From: Bradyrhizobium sp. SSBR45G
GTDB lineage: Bacteria; Pseudomonadota; Alphaproteobacteria; Rhizobiales; Xanthobacteraceae
Direction: 5' to 3'
DNA: 64,000 bases
NCBI RefSeq assembly: GCF_030159255.1
Contig: NZ_BSCT01000032.1
Coordinates: 39,518 to 103,517 of the forward strand
Every line of letters begins with the position of its first letter. Position 1 is the first letter of the stretch. Shown here piece after piece: positions 45,845 through 55,236 of the stretch. The position numbers and the translations under genes were made by a program. The notes beneath the pieces are model-generated. The model was given only the letters and a program-made list of their open reading frames with translations, did not search any database and had not been told where the DNA came from.

Positions 45845-48430
45845 ATGCCCTCCTGCAAGCGCGTGGCAATTGCGTTCGCAGCTATTCTGGCGGGCAGCGC
45901 GCTGCTCCATCCAGCCCTCGCGACGGCCGATCTCGCCGCCGAGAGCGGTCGCATCATCGCGCTGAGCCGCGCCGGCAAATATCGCGAGGCGTTGCCGCTG
46001 GCGCAGGCGATGGTGGCGAGCCTCGAGGCGACGTCCAACAAGCGCGATCTTGCGGCGGCGCTGACCAATCTCGGCCAGGCGCTGGCCTCGCTCGGCCGCG
46101 ATGCCGAGGCCGAGCCGAACTACAAGCGCGCGGTGGCGCTCTATGAGACCGCGCTCGGGCTGGACAGCGTCGAGATCGCCCCGGCGCTGAACAATCTGGC
46201 AGCGCTGTATCAGCGCCAGCAGCGCTACGCCGAGGCCGAGCCGCTGTTCGCGCGTGCGCTGGCGATCCGCGAGAGGGCGCTCGGAGCCGCCCACCCCGAC
46301 GTTGGCCAGGCCCTGAACAATCTCGCCACGCTCTACGAACGCCAGGATCGCCATGGCGACGCCGAACCGCTGTTCAGGCGTGCACTCGCGATCTACCGCA
46401 AGGCCGCCGGCCCTGACAGCGCGCCGGTCGCAACCCTCCTCAACAATCTCGGCCAGCTCACCAAGAGCGACGGCCGCTATGGCGAGGCGGAGCCGCTGAT
46501 CCGCCAATCCCTGGCCATTCGTGAGAAGCTGCTCGGCGCCGATCATCCTGATGTTGCGCGCTCGCTCAACAATCTGGCCGATTTGAAGCAGCGTCAGCAG
46601 CGTTACGACGAGGCAGAGCCGCTGTTCGTCCGCGCGCTCGCGATCCGCCAGCGGGCGCTGGGGCCGGATCATCCGGATGCGGTGACGGCGCTGAACAATC
46701 TCGCCGGACTCTACCAGGCTGCGGGACGCATCCCGGATGCGCTGCCGCTGGTCGATCGCGCCATTCAGCGCGGCCAGGCGCAGCCGAAGGTGGCGCTGCC
46801 GGTGCTGTTTGCGGCCGGGCGCGACGGCAGCCTGGCGGCGGGGAAGGCGTTTGACGGCGCCATCGATGTGATCCAGCGCAGCGCCCAGTCGCAGGCTGCG
46901 GCCGCGGTCGACAAGCTCGCCGTCCGGCTCGCCGCCGGCAATGATCGCCTCGCCGAGCTGGTGCGCAAGGATCAGGATCTCGCGGCGGAAGGCGACACGC
47001 TCGACAAGAGTGTTATTGCCGCGGTGTCGCGCCCTGCGGCACAGCGTGATCTCTCCGCCGAGAAGCGCGACAAGGCACGGCTGGCGACCGTCACGGCCGA
47101 GCGCGCCGACCTGCGCGCTACCCTGGCGCGGGAGTTTCCGGAGTTTGCGGCGCTGTCGAATCCGGCGCCGATGAGCCTTGCTGAGATCCAGCCGCAACTG
47201 GCCGAGGACGAGGCGCTGGTCGCCTACGCGGTGCTCGACCACAGCGCCTTCGTGCTGGCGATCACGCGCGATCGCTTCGAGTGGTATCAGATCCCGCGCG
47301 GCGCCGATGCGCTCGCGCGCGACGTCATGCGATTCCGCCATGGTCTTTCCCCGGGGGTGGCGACCGAAAACGCCGCGACGTCCGATCTGTTCGACCTTGC
47401 CGTTGCCAATGAGCTCTACGCGTCCCTGCTGGCGCCGGCGGAAGCGCTGACGAAGGACAAGCGCAGCCTCTTGATCGTGCCGTCGGGCGCGCTGACCGCG
47501 CTGCCGTTCCATCTGCTGGTGACGGCGCCGCCGGCCCGAGCCGTCCCCGACAGCATGACCGGTTACCGCGATGCGGCCTGGCTGTTGCGACGGCAGGCGG
47601 TCGCGGTGCTGCCATCGCTCGGCAGCCTCAAGGCGCTGCGCGGCCAGGCCCGCAGCGACCGCGGCGGCAGGCCCATGATCGGCTTCGGTGATCCCGTGTT
47701 CGATCCTGCCGCCGCCGGCGTGTCCCGTGGAGGCGCCGGGAAGCAGGCCGCGCGCAGCATCGCGACGCTGGCGTACACGGACTTCTGGCGCGGTGCAGGC
47801 GTCGACCGCGCTCAGCTCGCACGCGCGCTTCCTCGGCTGCCCGATACCGCCGACGAGCTGAACGCGGTCGCGGGCGATCTCGGCGTGGCCTCCTCGGACC
47901 TCCACCTCGGCAACGACGCCAGCGAGACCACCGTCAAGCGCGCGCCGCTGGCGGACTACCGGATCGTGTATTTCGCGACCCATGGCCTCGTGGCCGGCGA
48001 CGTCAAAGGTATCGCCGAGCCGTCGCTTGCGCTCAGCATTCCTGCGGTCCCGTCGGCGCTCGACGATGGGCTGCTGACGGCCAGCGAAGTCGCGCAGCTG
48101 AAGCTCAGGGCCGATTTCGTCGTGCTGTCGGCCTGCAACACCATCGCAGGTGACAGGCCGGGCGCGGAGGCGCTGTCGGGTCTCGCGCGGGCGTTCTTCT
48201 ATGCCGGCGCGCGGGCGCTGTTGGTGACGCATTGGGCCGTCGATTCGGCCGCCGCGACGCGGCTGATGACCGACACGTTTCACCGGCTGAAGGATCGTCC
48301 GACCATGGGACGCAGCGAGGCTCTTCGACAAGCGATGCTGGCGCTCCTCGATGACCAATCTTCGCTTGGCAATGCGTATCCTTCGGTTTGGGCGCCGTTC
48401 GTGCTGCTCGGCGAAACCGAAGTGCGCTGA
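45845..48430 (+). CDS. Exported TPR protein with C-terminal CHAT protease domain
   Basis: An 861-residue protein. A signal peptide (residues 1-27, 'FAAILAGSALLHPALATA') is followed by about six tetratricopeptide repeats of ~42 residues ('ALNNLAALYQRQQRYAEAEP'). The C-terminal CHAT (caspase-like) domain keeps the His in 'IVYFATHGLVAGD' and the Cys in 'FVVLSACNTIAGDRPG', the predicted dyad of clan CD peptidases. The signal sequence would place the peptidase outside the cytoplasm, unlike the cytoplasmic CHAT proteases of TPR-CHAT defence systems. GGAG precedes the ATG. The substrate is unknown. Confidence 0.9.
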   Translation: MPSCKRVAIAFAAILAGSALLHPALATADLAAESGRIIALSRAGKYREALPLAQAMVASLEATSNKRDLAAALTNLGQALASLGRDAEAEPNYKRAVALYETALGLDSVEIAPALNNLAALYQRQQRYAEAEPLFARALAIRERALGAAHPDVGQALNNLATLYERQDRHGDAEPLFRRALAIYRKAAGPDSAPVATLLNNLGQLTKSDGRYGEAEPLIRQSLAIREKLLGADHPDVARSLNNLADLKQRQQRYDEAEPLFVRALAIRQRALGPDHPDAVTALNNLAGLYQAAGRIPDALPLVDRAIQRGQAQPKVALPVLFAAGRDGSLAAGKAFDGAIDVIQRSAQSQAAAAVDKLAVRLAAGNDRLAELVRKDQDLAAEGDTLDKSVIAAVSRPAAQRDLSAEKRDKARLATVTAERADLRATLAREFPEFAALSNPAPMSLAEIQPQLAEDEALVAYAVLDHSAFVLAITRDRFEWYQIPRGADALARDVMRFRHGLSPGVATENAATSDLFDLAVANELYASLLAPAEALTKDKRSLLIVPSGALTALPFHLLVTAPPARAVPDSMTGYRDAAWLLRRQAVAVLPSLGSLKALRGQARSDRGGRPMIGFGDPVFDPAAAGVSRGGAGKQAARSIATLAYTDFWRGAGVDRAQLARALPRLPDTADELNAVAGDLGVASSDLHLGNDASETTVKRAPLADYRIVYFATHGLVAGDVKGIAEPSLALSIPAVPSALDDGLLTASEVAQLKLRADFVVLSACNTIAGDRPGAEALSGLARAFFYAGARALLVTHWAVDSAAATRLMTDTFHRLKDRPTMGRSEALRQAMLALLDDQSSLGNAYPSVWAPFVLLGETEVR

Positions 48431-48686
48431 TATATCTGTTGCGTTGCAGCATGCACGGGACTGCATGCCGATTGCTGCTCTGCTGAGCAAATGTGCGCAT
48501 AAAATGAGTGACGCGCATCAGCCGCCGGCAATAACCAATTCGATCGGATCGTCTTGGCAAGACCGGCGTTGATCAGTATTAGGTCGGCGACCGCGCTTTG
48601 GTAAGGCGATGTAAACGGTAACGGTCACCGCGCAACGCGCCACGAATTTCGCGCGCAACTGGTGCGGGCTCTCAGGAGGGTTCTTC
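48431..48686. promoter_or_regulatory. pckA upstream region
   Basis: A 256-base non-coding stretch before pckA. It ends with AGGAGGG, a strong ribosome site, six bases before the GTG start. Control by ChvI is known for pckA in other rhizobia, but no site could be identified by eye. Confidence 0.4.
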
Positions 48687-50300
48687 GTGCAAGAGACGGG
48701 TATTCGCAACGGTGCCTTCGGTGCCGACAAGTTCGGCTTAAAGAATCTCAAGCAGCTGCATTGGAATCTCGGCGCTCCCCAGCTCTATCAATATTCGCTG
48801 GCGGCGGGCGAGGCGGTGCTGTCGGCCGATGGGGCGCTGTGCGCGGATACTGGCGAATTCACCGGTCGCAGCCCGAAGGACAAGTTCACGGTCCGCGACG
48901 CCTCCACCGAGAAGATGTGGTGGGCCGGCAACCAGGCGATCACGCCCGAGCAGTTCGAGGCGCTGTATCAGGACTTCATCAAGCACGCCGAAGGCAAGAG
49001 CCTGTTCGCGCAGGATCTCTATGGCGGCGCCGATCCGAGCTTCCGGATCAAGACGCGCGTCTTCACCGAACTCGCCTGGCATTCGCTGTTCATCCGCACC
49101 CTGCTGATCCGTCCGCAGGCGATCGAGCTCGACACCTTCGTGCCGGAGCTCACGATCATCGACATGCCGAGCTTCCGCGCCGACCCGAGCCGTCACGGCG
49201 TGCGCTCGCAGAACGTCGTCGCGATCGATTTCGCCCGCAAGATCGTCCTGATCGGCGGGTCCTATTATGCCGGAGAGATGAAGAAGAGCGTGTTCACCAC
49301 GCTCAACTACTACCTGCCGGAGCGCGGCGTGATGCCGATGCACTGCTCGGCCAATGTCGGCCCGAAGGGCGACACCGCGATCTTCTTCGGCCTGTCCGGC
49401 ACCGGCAAGACGACGCTGTCGGCCGATCCGAACCGCACCCTGATCGGCGACGATGAGCACGGCTGGGGTCCGTCCGGCGTGTTCAACTTCGAGGGCGGCT
49501 GCTACGCCAAATGCATCAAGCTGTCGCAGGAAGCCGAGCCGCAGATCTTTGCGGCGTCGACCCGCTTCGGCGCCGTGCTGGAGAACGTGGTGCTCGACGA
49601 GGACAGCCGCGTTCCCGATTTCGACGACGGCTCCAAGACCGAGAACACCCGCTCGGCCTATCCGCTCGACTACATCCCGAACGCCTCGCGCACCGGCCGC
49701 GCGCCGCATCCGAAGAACGTCGTGATGCTCGCCGCCGACGCTTTCGGCGTGCTGCCGCCGATCGCAAAGCTGTCGCCGGCGCAGGCAATGTATCACTTCC
49801 TGTCCGGCTACACCGCCAAGGTCGCGGGCACCGAGCGTGGCCTCGGCAACGAGCCGCAGCCGGAATTCTCGACCTGCTTCGGCTCGCCGTTCCTGCCGCT
49901 CGATCCCTCCGTCTACGGCAATATGCTGCGGCAGCTGATCGCCGACCACAATGTCGACTGCTGGCTGGTCAACACCGGCTGGACCGGCGGCAAGTACGGC
50001 ACCGGCTCGCGCATGCCGATCAAGGTGACGCGCGCGCTGCTGACCGCGGCGCTCGATGGCAGCTTGCGCAACGTCGAATTCCGCACCGACAAGTATTTCG
50101 GCTTCGCGGTGCCGACCGCGCTGCCGGGCGTGCCGAGCGAGATCCTCGATCCGGTTAACACCTGGAAGGACAAGGCCGAGTTCGACAAGACCGCGCGTGC
50201 GCTGGTCGGCATGTTCCAGAAGAACTTTGCAAAGTTCGAAGCCCAGGTCGACGCCGACGTCCGCGCCGCCGCGCCGGACCTGAAGCTGGCCGCGGAGTAG
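48687..50300 (+). CDS. pckA: Phosphoenolpyruvate carboxykinase (ATP)
   Basis: A 537-residue cytoplasmic enzyme that converts oxaloacetate and ATP into phosphoenolpyruvate, the first step of gluconeogenesis during growth on C4 acids. The P-loop is 'GLSGTGKTTLSADPNRTLIG', and other family motifs are 'GGSYYAGEMKKSVF' and 'ENTRSAYPLDYIPNASRTGR'. The length is normal for the ATP type. Translation starts at GTG behind AGGAGGG. In rhizobia pckA lies next to chvI/chvG; here a HugZ-like and a CHAT gene are placed between them. Confidence 0.97.
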   Translation: MQETGIRNGAFGADKFGLKNLKQLHWNLGAPQLYQYSLAAGEAVLSADGALCADTGEFTGRSPKDKFTVRDASTEKMWWAGNQAITPEQFEALYQDFIKHAEGKSLFAQDLYGGADPSFRIKTRVFTELAWHSLFIRTLLIRPQAIELDTFVPELTIIDMPSFRADPSRHGVRSQNVVAIDFARKIVLIGGSYYAGEMKKSVFTTLNYYLPERGVMPMHCSANVGPKGDTAIFFGLSGTGKTTLSADPNRTLIGDDEHGWGPSGVFNFEGGCYAKCIKLSQEAEPQIFAASTRFGAVLENVVLDEDSRVPDFDDGSKTENTRSAYPLDYIPNASRTGRAPHPKNVVMLAADAFGVLPPIAKLSPAQAMYHFLSGYTAKVAGTERGLGNEPQPEFSTCFGSPFLPLDPSVYGNMLRQLIADHNVDCWLVNTGWTGGKYGTGSRMPIKVTRALLTAALDGSLRNVEFRTDKYFGFAVPTALPGVPSEILDPVNTWKDKAEFDKTARALVGMFQKNFAKFEAQVDADVRAAAPDLKLAAE

Positions 50301-50316
50301 GCTGGCTCGCTTTTCC

Positions 50317-50341
50317 GGGTCAGCCGCATTGCGACTGACCC
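50317..50341 (+). terminator. Hairpin after pckA
   Basis: GGGTCAG and CTGACCC form perfect arms, with a further CGC/GCG pair inside the 11-base loop, beginning 16 bases after the pckA stop. No strong T-run follows, so termination strength is uncertain. Confidence 0.45.
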
Positions 50342-50392
50342 TTCGCCTATCCGCCAACGCGGAGCGGCCGAGGTCGCGCCACACCCACCGCT

Positions 50393-50513
50393 GTCGTCCC
50401 GGCGAACGCCGGGACCCATAACCACAGGACGGCGTGGTGAGTCGTGCAGGTAGCTCCAGCCTTCGCCAAATTCGATACGGTGGCTATGGGTCCCGGCTCA
50501 AGGCCGGGACGAC
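50393..50513. repeat. Palindromic intergenic repeat (type C)
   Basis: Outer arms GTCGTCCCGGC and GCCGGGACGAC with inner CGGGACCCATA / TATGGGTCCCGG. It lies between the convergent pckA and thioesterase genes. It shares the layout but not the sequence of the type A and B elements. Confidence 0.7.
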
Positions 50514-50541
50514 ACCGAGGTTGTTGAAGCGCCCTGGGCCT

Positions 50542-51363
50542 TCACGCCTTGAAATACGCAATCTGCGTCGTCGTCGCGAGCAGGCGGCCGGATGGTGACC
50601 ACAGCTCGCCGTGCTGGTCCTGATAGCTGCGGTTGAACACCTTGGCGTCCGCGGTTGCCAGCACATGCGTGATGTCCTCCGCCGCCAGCTCCTCGCGGCT
50701 GACGTGGAAATACGTCGTCAGTGACACCGTGCCGAACGGCACCAGCTCGCCGCGGGCATGGAAGACGCGGCCGAAAAACGCATCCGACATCGACAGCAGC
50801 GACAGGCAGTCGAGCGTGCGCGGCTTGCGGTCGGAGATCCACAGGCGCGAATAGCTGCTGTGCGGCTCGCCCGACGACGAGGCGCCGAACGCCGGGCGGC
50901 CCGCGATGAAGCGGAAATCGTACTGCTTGGTCCAAGACATGTTGGTGTCGGGATGACGCTTGACCTGCTCGAACGGCGGCGCGTCGGGCTTCGTCGCCGG
51001 CTGGTGCGACCAGGACGGCCGCCGCTCGGCGAACACCGCGGTGGCGAGCGTCGCCGCGTCGGCATCGCCCTGGCTCAGCTCGACGCACCAGTGCTGCGAC
51101 GAGCGGTTGGCCTTTACCAGCCGCACGTCGAGATCGAACGGTCCTTCTGCAATGGGCGCGCAATAGTTCACCGTGAGCGCCAGCGGATCGCCCTGGATTT
51201 GCGGATGCTCGACAAGCGCGCGCAGCACGGTCGCCGCGGTGGCGCCGCCGAACGGCCCGACGAAGGCCCAGTAGTCCGGGCTGGTCCGCCCCTGCCAGCG
51301 GCTGTCACCGGCAGTGACGCGGGTGGCGTCGTCGAACAAATGGCTTGGCGGCGTCTCGGTCAT
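50542..51363 (-). CDS. Acyl-CoA thioesterase, TesB-like double hot-dog
   Basis: A 273-residue cytoplasmic protein. It shows the two hot-dog halves of the TesB/4HBT_3 type: 'WAFVGPFGGATAATVLRALV' with 'LTVNYCAPIAEGPFDLDVRL', and 'LDCLSLLSMSDAFFGRVF' with 'VSLTTYFHVSREEL'. The acidic active-site residue in 'LSMSDAFF' fits the family. It hydrolyses acyl-CoA esters of unknown chain length. AGGAG precedes the ATG by seven bases. Confidence 0.85.
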   Translation of the reverse strand: MTETPPSHLFDDATRVTAGDSRWQGRTSPDYWAFVGPFGGATAATVLRALVEHPQIQGDPLALTVNYCAPIAEGPFDLDVRLVKANRSSQHWCVELSQGDADAATLATAVFAERRPSWSHQPATKPDAPPFEQVKRHPDTNMSWTKQYDFRFIAGRPAFGASSSGEPHSSYSRLWISDRKPRTLDCLSLLSMSDAFFGRVFHARGELVPFGTVSLTTYFHVSREELAAEDITHVLATADAKVFNRSYQDQHGELWSPSGRLLATTTQIAYFKA

Positions 51364-51451
51364 GCGTTGCTCCTGACGATCATCGTATGATGGCCGTCAG
51401 GAGAAACGCAATGCAGGTGCTGACAATGGCGTACCCTGCCAGCCAGCTACT

Positions 51452-51539
51452 CCGTCATGCCCGGGCCCGTCCCGGGCATCCACGCGGTTCCCAGGATGCC
51501 GAACGACGTGGATGGCCGGGACAAGCCCGGCCATGACGA
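51452..51539. repeat. Palindromic intergenic repeat (type B), second copy
   Basis: The same element as at 45594-45681: it begins CCGTCATGCCCGGGC and ends GCCCGGCCATGACGA, and differs mainly in the central part. It lies between the thioesterase start and the glycogen phosphorylase end, about 5.9 kb from the first copy. Confidence 0.8.
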
Positions 51540-51561
51540 CCAACTAAGTACCTATCGTCCC

Positions 51562-54072
51562 TCACGCCCGCTTGGCTTGCGCCGGCGCCGTGGCGAGCGG
51601 GCCGACCGGGACGTTCCAGATGTCGTCGGCATATTCGCGGATGGTGCGGTCGGAGGAGAACCACGCCATGCGTGCGACGTTGAGGATCGAGGCCCGGGTC
51701 CAGTCCGGCTCGGACTGCCAGCGTGCATCGACGCCGCGCTGGGCCTGATAGTACGAATCGAAATCGGCTGAGACCATGTAGTGGTCAAGATGGCGCAGCG
51801 CGTGGGCGATCGGCTCGAACCGGCCGGGCTCGCCCGGCGAGAATGCGCCCGTGGCGATGGCGTCGATGGCGCGCGCCAGCCGCGGCGAGCGGCGGATCAC
51901 GTCGCTCGCGTCCAGCCCCTGCTTGCGGCGGAGCATGACGTCGCCGGCCTCCATGCCGAAGATCGCGATGTTCTCGGGGCCGACATTGTCGCGGATCTCG
52001 ATATTGGCGCCGTCCAGCGTGCCGATGGTGATGGCGCCGTTGAGCGCCAGCTTCATGTTGCCGGTGCCGGACGCCTCCATGCCGGCGGTCGAGATCTGCT
52101 CGGACAGGTCGGCCGCGGGAATGATCGTTTCCGCCAGGCTGACATTGTAGTCGGCCATGAACACGACCTTCAGCTTGCCGCCGATATCGGGATCGTTGTT
52201 GACCACCTCGGCGACGTCGTTGATCAGCTTGATGATCAGCTTGGCGTAGCGATAGCTCGCCGCCGCCTTGCCGGCGAAGATCTTGACCCGCGGCACCCAG
52301 TTGGCCTGCGGGTCGTCCTTGATGTCCTGATACAGCGCGACCGCCTCGAGAATGTTGAGCAGCTGCCGCTTGTATTCGTGGATGCGCTTGATCTGCACGT
52401 CGAACAGCGCGTTCGGGTCGAGCCGCACGTTCATGCGCTCGCCGATCAGCCGCGCCAGCTGCACCTTGTTGTGGTGCTTCACGGCACGGAACTTCTGATG
52501 GAAGGCGCTGTCGGTGACGTAGCTCTCGAGGCTCGCAAGCAGCGTCGGATCATCGACGATGGCGTCGCCGCAGGCCTCGCGCAGCAGGGTGGTCAGCTTG
52601 GGATTGGCGAGCGTCAGCCAGCGGCGGAAGGTGATGCCGTTGGTCTTGTTGGTGATGCGGCCGGGATAGAGATGGTTGAGATCGTGGAACACGGTCTCCT
52701 TCATCAGATCCGAATGCATCGCCGAGACGCCGTTGATGCGGTGCGAGCCGACGAAGGCGAGCTGGCCCATGCGGACGCGGCGGCCGCTCTTCTCGTCGAT
52801 CAGGGACACCGAGGCGCGGTAGTCGATGTCGCCGGGCGCGCGCTGGTCGGCGAGCGCCAGGTGCTGCGCGTTGATGCGGTAGATGATCTCCAGATGCCGC
52901 GGCAGGAGTCGCTCGAACAATTCGACCGGCCAGGTCTCAAGCGCCTCCGGCAGCAGCGTGTGGTTGGTGTAGGACAGGGTCGCGACGGTGATCTTCCAGG
53001 CCTCGTCCCAGCGGAAATTATGCAGGTCGACCAGGATGCGCATCAGCTCGGCCACTGCGAGCGAAGGATGCGTATCGTTGAGCTGCACGGCCGCCTTCTG
53101 CGACAGGCTGCGCAGCTGGCCGTCGGAGCCGAGATGGCGCTTGACCAGATCCTGCAGCGAGGCCGAGACGAAGAAATATTCCTGGCGCAGCCGCAGCTCG
53201 CGTCCCGCCGGGCTCTCGTCGTTCGGATACAGGAACTTGCAGATCGCTTCCGCCCGCGCTTCCTCGGCCGAGGCGCCGAGATAGTCCCCGGAATTGAACA
53301 CGTCGAGCTTGAGCGGGTCGGGCGAGCGCGCCGACCACAGCCGCAGCGCATTCACATGCTGGCCGCGCCAGCCGACGATCGGCGTGTCATAGGCGACCGC
53401 CTGCACGGTCTCGCCGGGATGCCAGACCGCGCGCGCGCGGCCCTTGTCGTCGACATGCTCGACGCCGCCGCCGAAATGGACATGGTAGACCACCTCGGGG
53501 CGCTGGAATTCCCAGGGGTTGCCGAACGACAGCCAGACGTCGGGATATTCGTGCTGCCAGCCGTCGAGGATGACCTGGCGGAACAGGCCGAAATCATAGC
53601 GGATGCCGTAGCCGATCGCCGGGATCTGCAACGTCGACATGCTCTCCATGAAGCAGGCCGCGAGCCGCCCCAGGCCGCCATTGCCGAGCGCGGCATCCGG
53701 CTCGCATTTGCGCAAATCCATCAGGCCGACGCCGAGATCGCCGAGCGCGGTCTCGAACACCTTCATCAGCCCCATGTTGTTGAGCGCGTCGGTGAAGAGA
53801 CGGCCGATCAGGAATTCGAGGCTGAGATAGTAGACGCGCTTGCGCCCGGCATCGTAGCTCTCCTTGTCGGCGGTCAGCCAGCGATGCACGATCCGGTCGC
53901 GCAAGGTCAGCGCCGCGGCGTGGTACCAGTCCTGCTGCGTCGCCTGGCTCGCTTCCTTGCCGATCGTCAGCCGAAGCTTGGCCAGGACGTCGTTCTTGAT
54001 CTCCGCAACCGCCAATTCGTCGACGGGCTGGCCGGTGCTTACGAAGCTGCGCTGGGACGGCTGATCTGTCAC
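51562..54072 (-). CDS. glgP: Glycogen/starch/alpha-glucan phosphorylase
   Basis: An 836-residue PLP enzyme that releases glucose-1-phosphate from glycogen or maltodextrin. The PLP lysine region is 'EASGTGNMKLALNGAITIGT', the C-terminal glucan/phosphate site is 'LDGANIEIRDNVGPENIAIF', and 'DALLGNGGLGRLAACFMES'-type residues near the N-terminus mark the family. The length is standard. The start is GTG. No other glg genes are visible in the window. It is the last gene before a 150-base gap and small hypothetical genes. Confidence 0.96.
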   Translation of the reverse strand: MTDQPSQRSFVSTGQPVDELAVAEIKNDVLAKLRLTIGKEASQATQQDWYHAAALTLRDRIVHRWLTADKESYDAGRKRVYYLSLEFLIGRLFTDALNNMGLMKVFETALGDLGVGLMDLRKCEPDAALGNGGLGRLAACFMESMSTLQIPAIGYGIRYDFGLFRQVILDGWQHEYPDVWLSFGNPWEFQRPEVVYHVHFGGGVEHVDDKGRARAVWHPGETVQAVAYDTPIVGWRGQHVNALRLWSARSPDPLKLDVFNSGDYLGASAEEARAEAICKFLYPNDESPAGRELRLRQEYFFVSASLQDLVKRHLGSDGQLRSLSQKAAVQLNDTHPSLAVAELMRILVDLHNFRWDEAWKITVATLSYTNHTLLPEALETWPVELFERLLPRHLEIIYRINAQHLALADQRAPGDIDYRASVSLIDEKSGRRVRMGQLAFVGSHRINGVSAMHSDLMKETVFHDLNHLYPGRITNKTNGITFRRWLTLANPKLTTLLREACGDAIVDDPTLLASLESYVTDSAFHQKFRAVKHHNKVQLARLIGERMNVRLDPNALFDVQIKRIHEYKRQLLNILEAVALYQDIKDDPQANWVPRVKIFAGKAAASYRYAKLIIKLINDVAEVVNNDPDIGGKLKVVFMADYNVSLAETIIPAADLSEQISTAGMEASGTGNMKLALNGAITIGTLDGANIEIRDNVGPENIAIFGMEAGDVMLRRKQGLDASDVIRRSPRLARAIDAIATGAFSPGEPGRFEPIAHALRHLDHYMVSADFDSYYQAQRGVDARWQSEPDWTRASILNVARMAWFSSDRTIREYADDIWNVPVGPLATAPAQAKRA

Positions 54073-54221
54073 CTTGGAAAACCTGTGATGCTACGAGGAA
54101 CCAGGAAAAAGCATACGATGGTTGGGCGCGGATCGAAACCCGGGCAAGGGCGGCCCCGCACAGGTCGATGACCGAAAATTATGCAAAGTTCGGGCCGGGT
54201 TCCGCGAGTCGAATGGGGGCA

Positions 54222-54527
54222 TCATGCTGCAGGTGCACACGGCTCCCTTGGGTCATCCCGACGGGCCGGGATCGAGAATCGCGAGCCGAAGCGGGCGCAG
54301 AACCGTTCCTCGATCCGCCGGCGCCACGCAGGTTCCAGCTCCGGGTCCATGCCTTCGGCCAGCAGCACGGCGTTGGCGAATTCTCGCGCACCCAGTGCCT
54401 GTCCTCCGCACAGCAGGGCATCCGCCGTCAGGCGAGTGCAGAAGCCGAGGTCGACGCACAGCTCCCGCAGGAGAAAGCCAAGGCGCTTGCGATCGGCGGC
54501 GTCTGCTTTCGGGGTCGGAGGCTGCAT
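54222..54527 (-). CDS. Small hypothetical protein
   Basis: A 101-residue soluble protein with a helical, amphipathic look: 'DRKRLGFLLRELCVDLGFCT', 'LCGGQALGAREFANAVLLAE' and 'PAWRRRIEERFCARFGSRFS'. It starts at the ATG of 'MQPPTPKADAADRK'; the frame is open to a TTG at 54575. It lies upstream of glgP on the same strand and is divergent from the gene at 54663. No function is recognised. Confidence 0.55.
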   Translation of the reverse strand: MQPPTPKADAADRKRLGFLLRELCVDLGFCTRLTADALLCGGQALGAREFANAVLLAEGMDPELEPAWRRRIEERFCARFGSRFSIPARRDDPREPCAPAA

Positions 54528-54662
54528 CGGCGGCGACACGTCCTGAGGAGGGGATGGACAATCGATGAGGAACAAATTAAGAACAATTTAGCACGCGATC
54601 GTTATCTCTATTGCGATTCGATCCGCTCACACCCCGGCATCAGTGCATCACGCGAGGACGCC

Positions 54663-55094
54663 ATGTCCACCATCGCCTTCGATCCCCTGGCCCTGACCCG
54701 CATTGCCGATTTTGCGCGCACCCTGACGCGGCTGCACAAGATGGCGCGGCGGCGGGCCGTCGACGACGACCAGATCGACCGCGCGTTCAACGCGGTCTGC
54801 ATGTCGGTCTGGGGCTACACGACAGACGACATCTCGGACGACCTGTTCTCCGCCACCGACCACACCTTTCTCGACGGCCTGGACGAAGCGCGGGCGCGCA
54901 TCTTTGCCGCCGAGCAGGGCTATGACCTGGTCGATGACGAGGGCATGCTGACCGACTGGTGGGGCTTCTGCTGGATGATCCTCGCCGAGAAGCGCGGCCT
55001 GCTGACGCCGGACAACCGCGCCGCCGCGCGCGCGGCGATCGAGGACAAATATCTGACCGCCCCGAACGTCATCGGCGTCATCGTCGGGCGCTAG
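54663..55094 (+). CDS. Small hypothetical protein
   Basis: A 143-residue soluble acidic protein with Trp and Cys residues in helical context ('FNAVCMSVWGYTTDDISDDL', 'MLTDWWGFCWMILAEKRGLL'). The ATG opens 'MSTIAFDPLALTRIADF' and GAGG is just upstream; a longer open frame before it is non-coding. No family is recognised and there is no operon partner. Confidence 0.6.
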   Translation: MSTIAFDPLALTRIADFARTLTRLHKMARRRAVDDDQIDRAFNAVCMSVWGYTTDDISDDLFSATDHTFLDGLDEARARIFAAEQGYDLVDDEGMLTDWWGFCWMILAEKRGLLTPDNRAAARAAIEDKYLTAPNVIGVIVGR

Positions 55095-55236
55095 TTCTGG
55101 CAGTCGTTTGGGCCGTCGCGCCGGGGCGTACGAGCCGCTCTTCTGAAATCCCGCTGCCGAGGTGCGGAAGCAGTCCAGCATGATGGCGGGGTTGCACGCC
55201 GGCGCACTCTTGTGCGCCGTGGCGCACGGCCCGTGC

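Noticed and set aside
45365..48490. Long minus-strand frame of ~1040 codons opposite the TPR-CHAT gene
   Set aside because: It is a mirror frame of a GC-rich coding gene. The plus strand has a signal peptide, TPRs and a CHAT domain; the minus frame has no recognisable content.
51781..54171. Plus-strand frame of ~800 codons opposite glgP
   Set aside because: A shadow of glgP, whose PLP-lysine motif and length are unmistakable.
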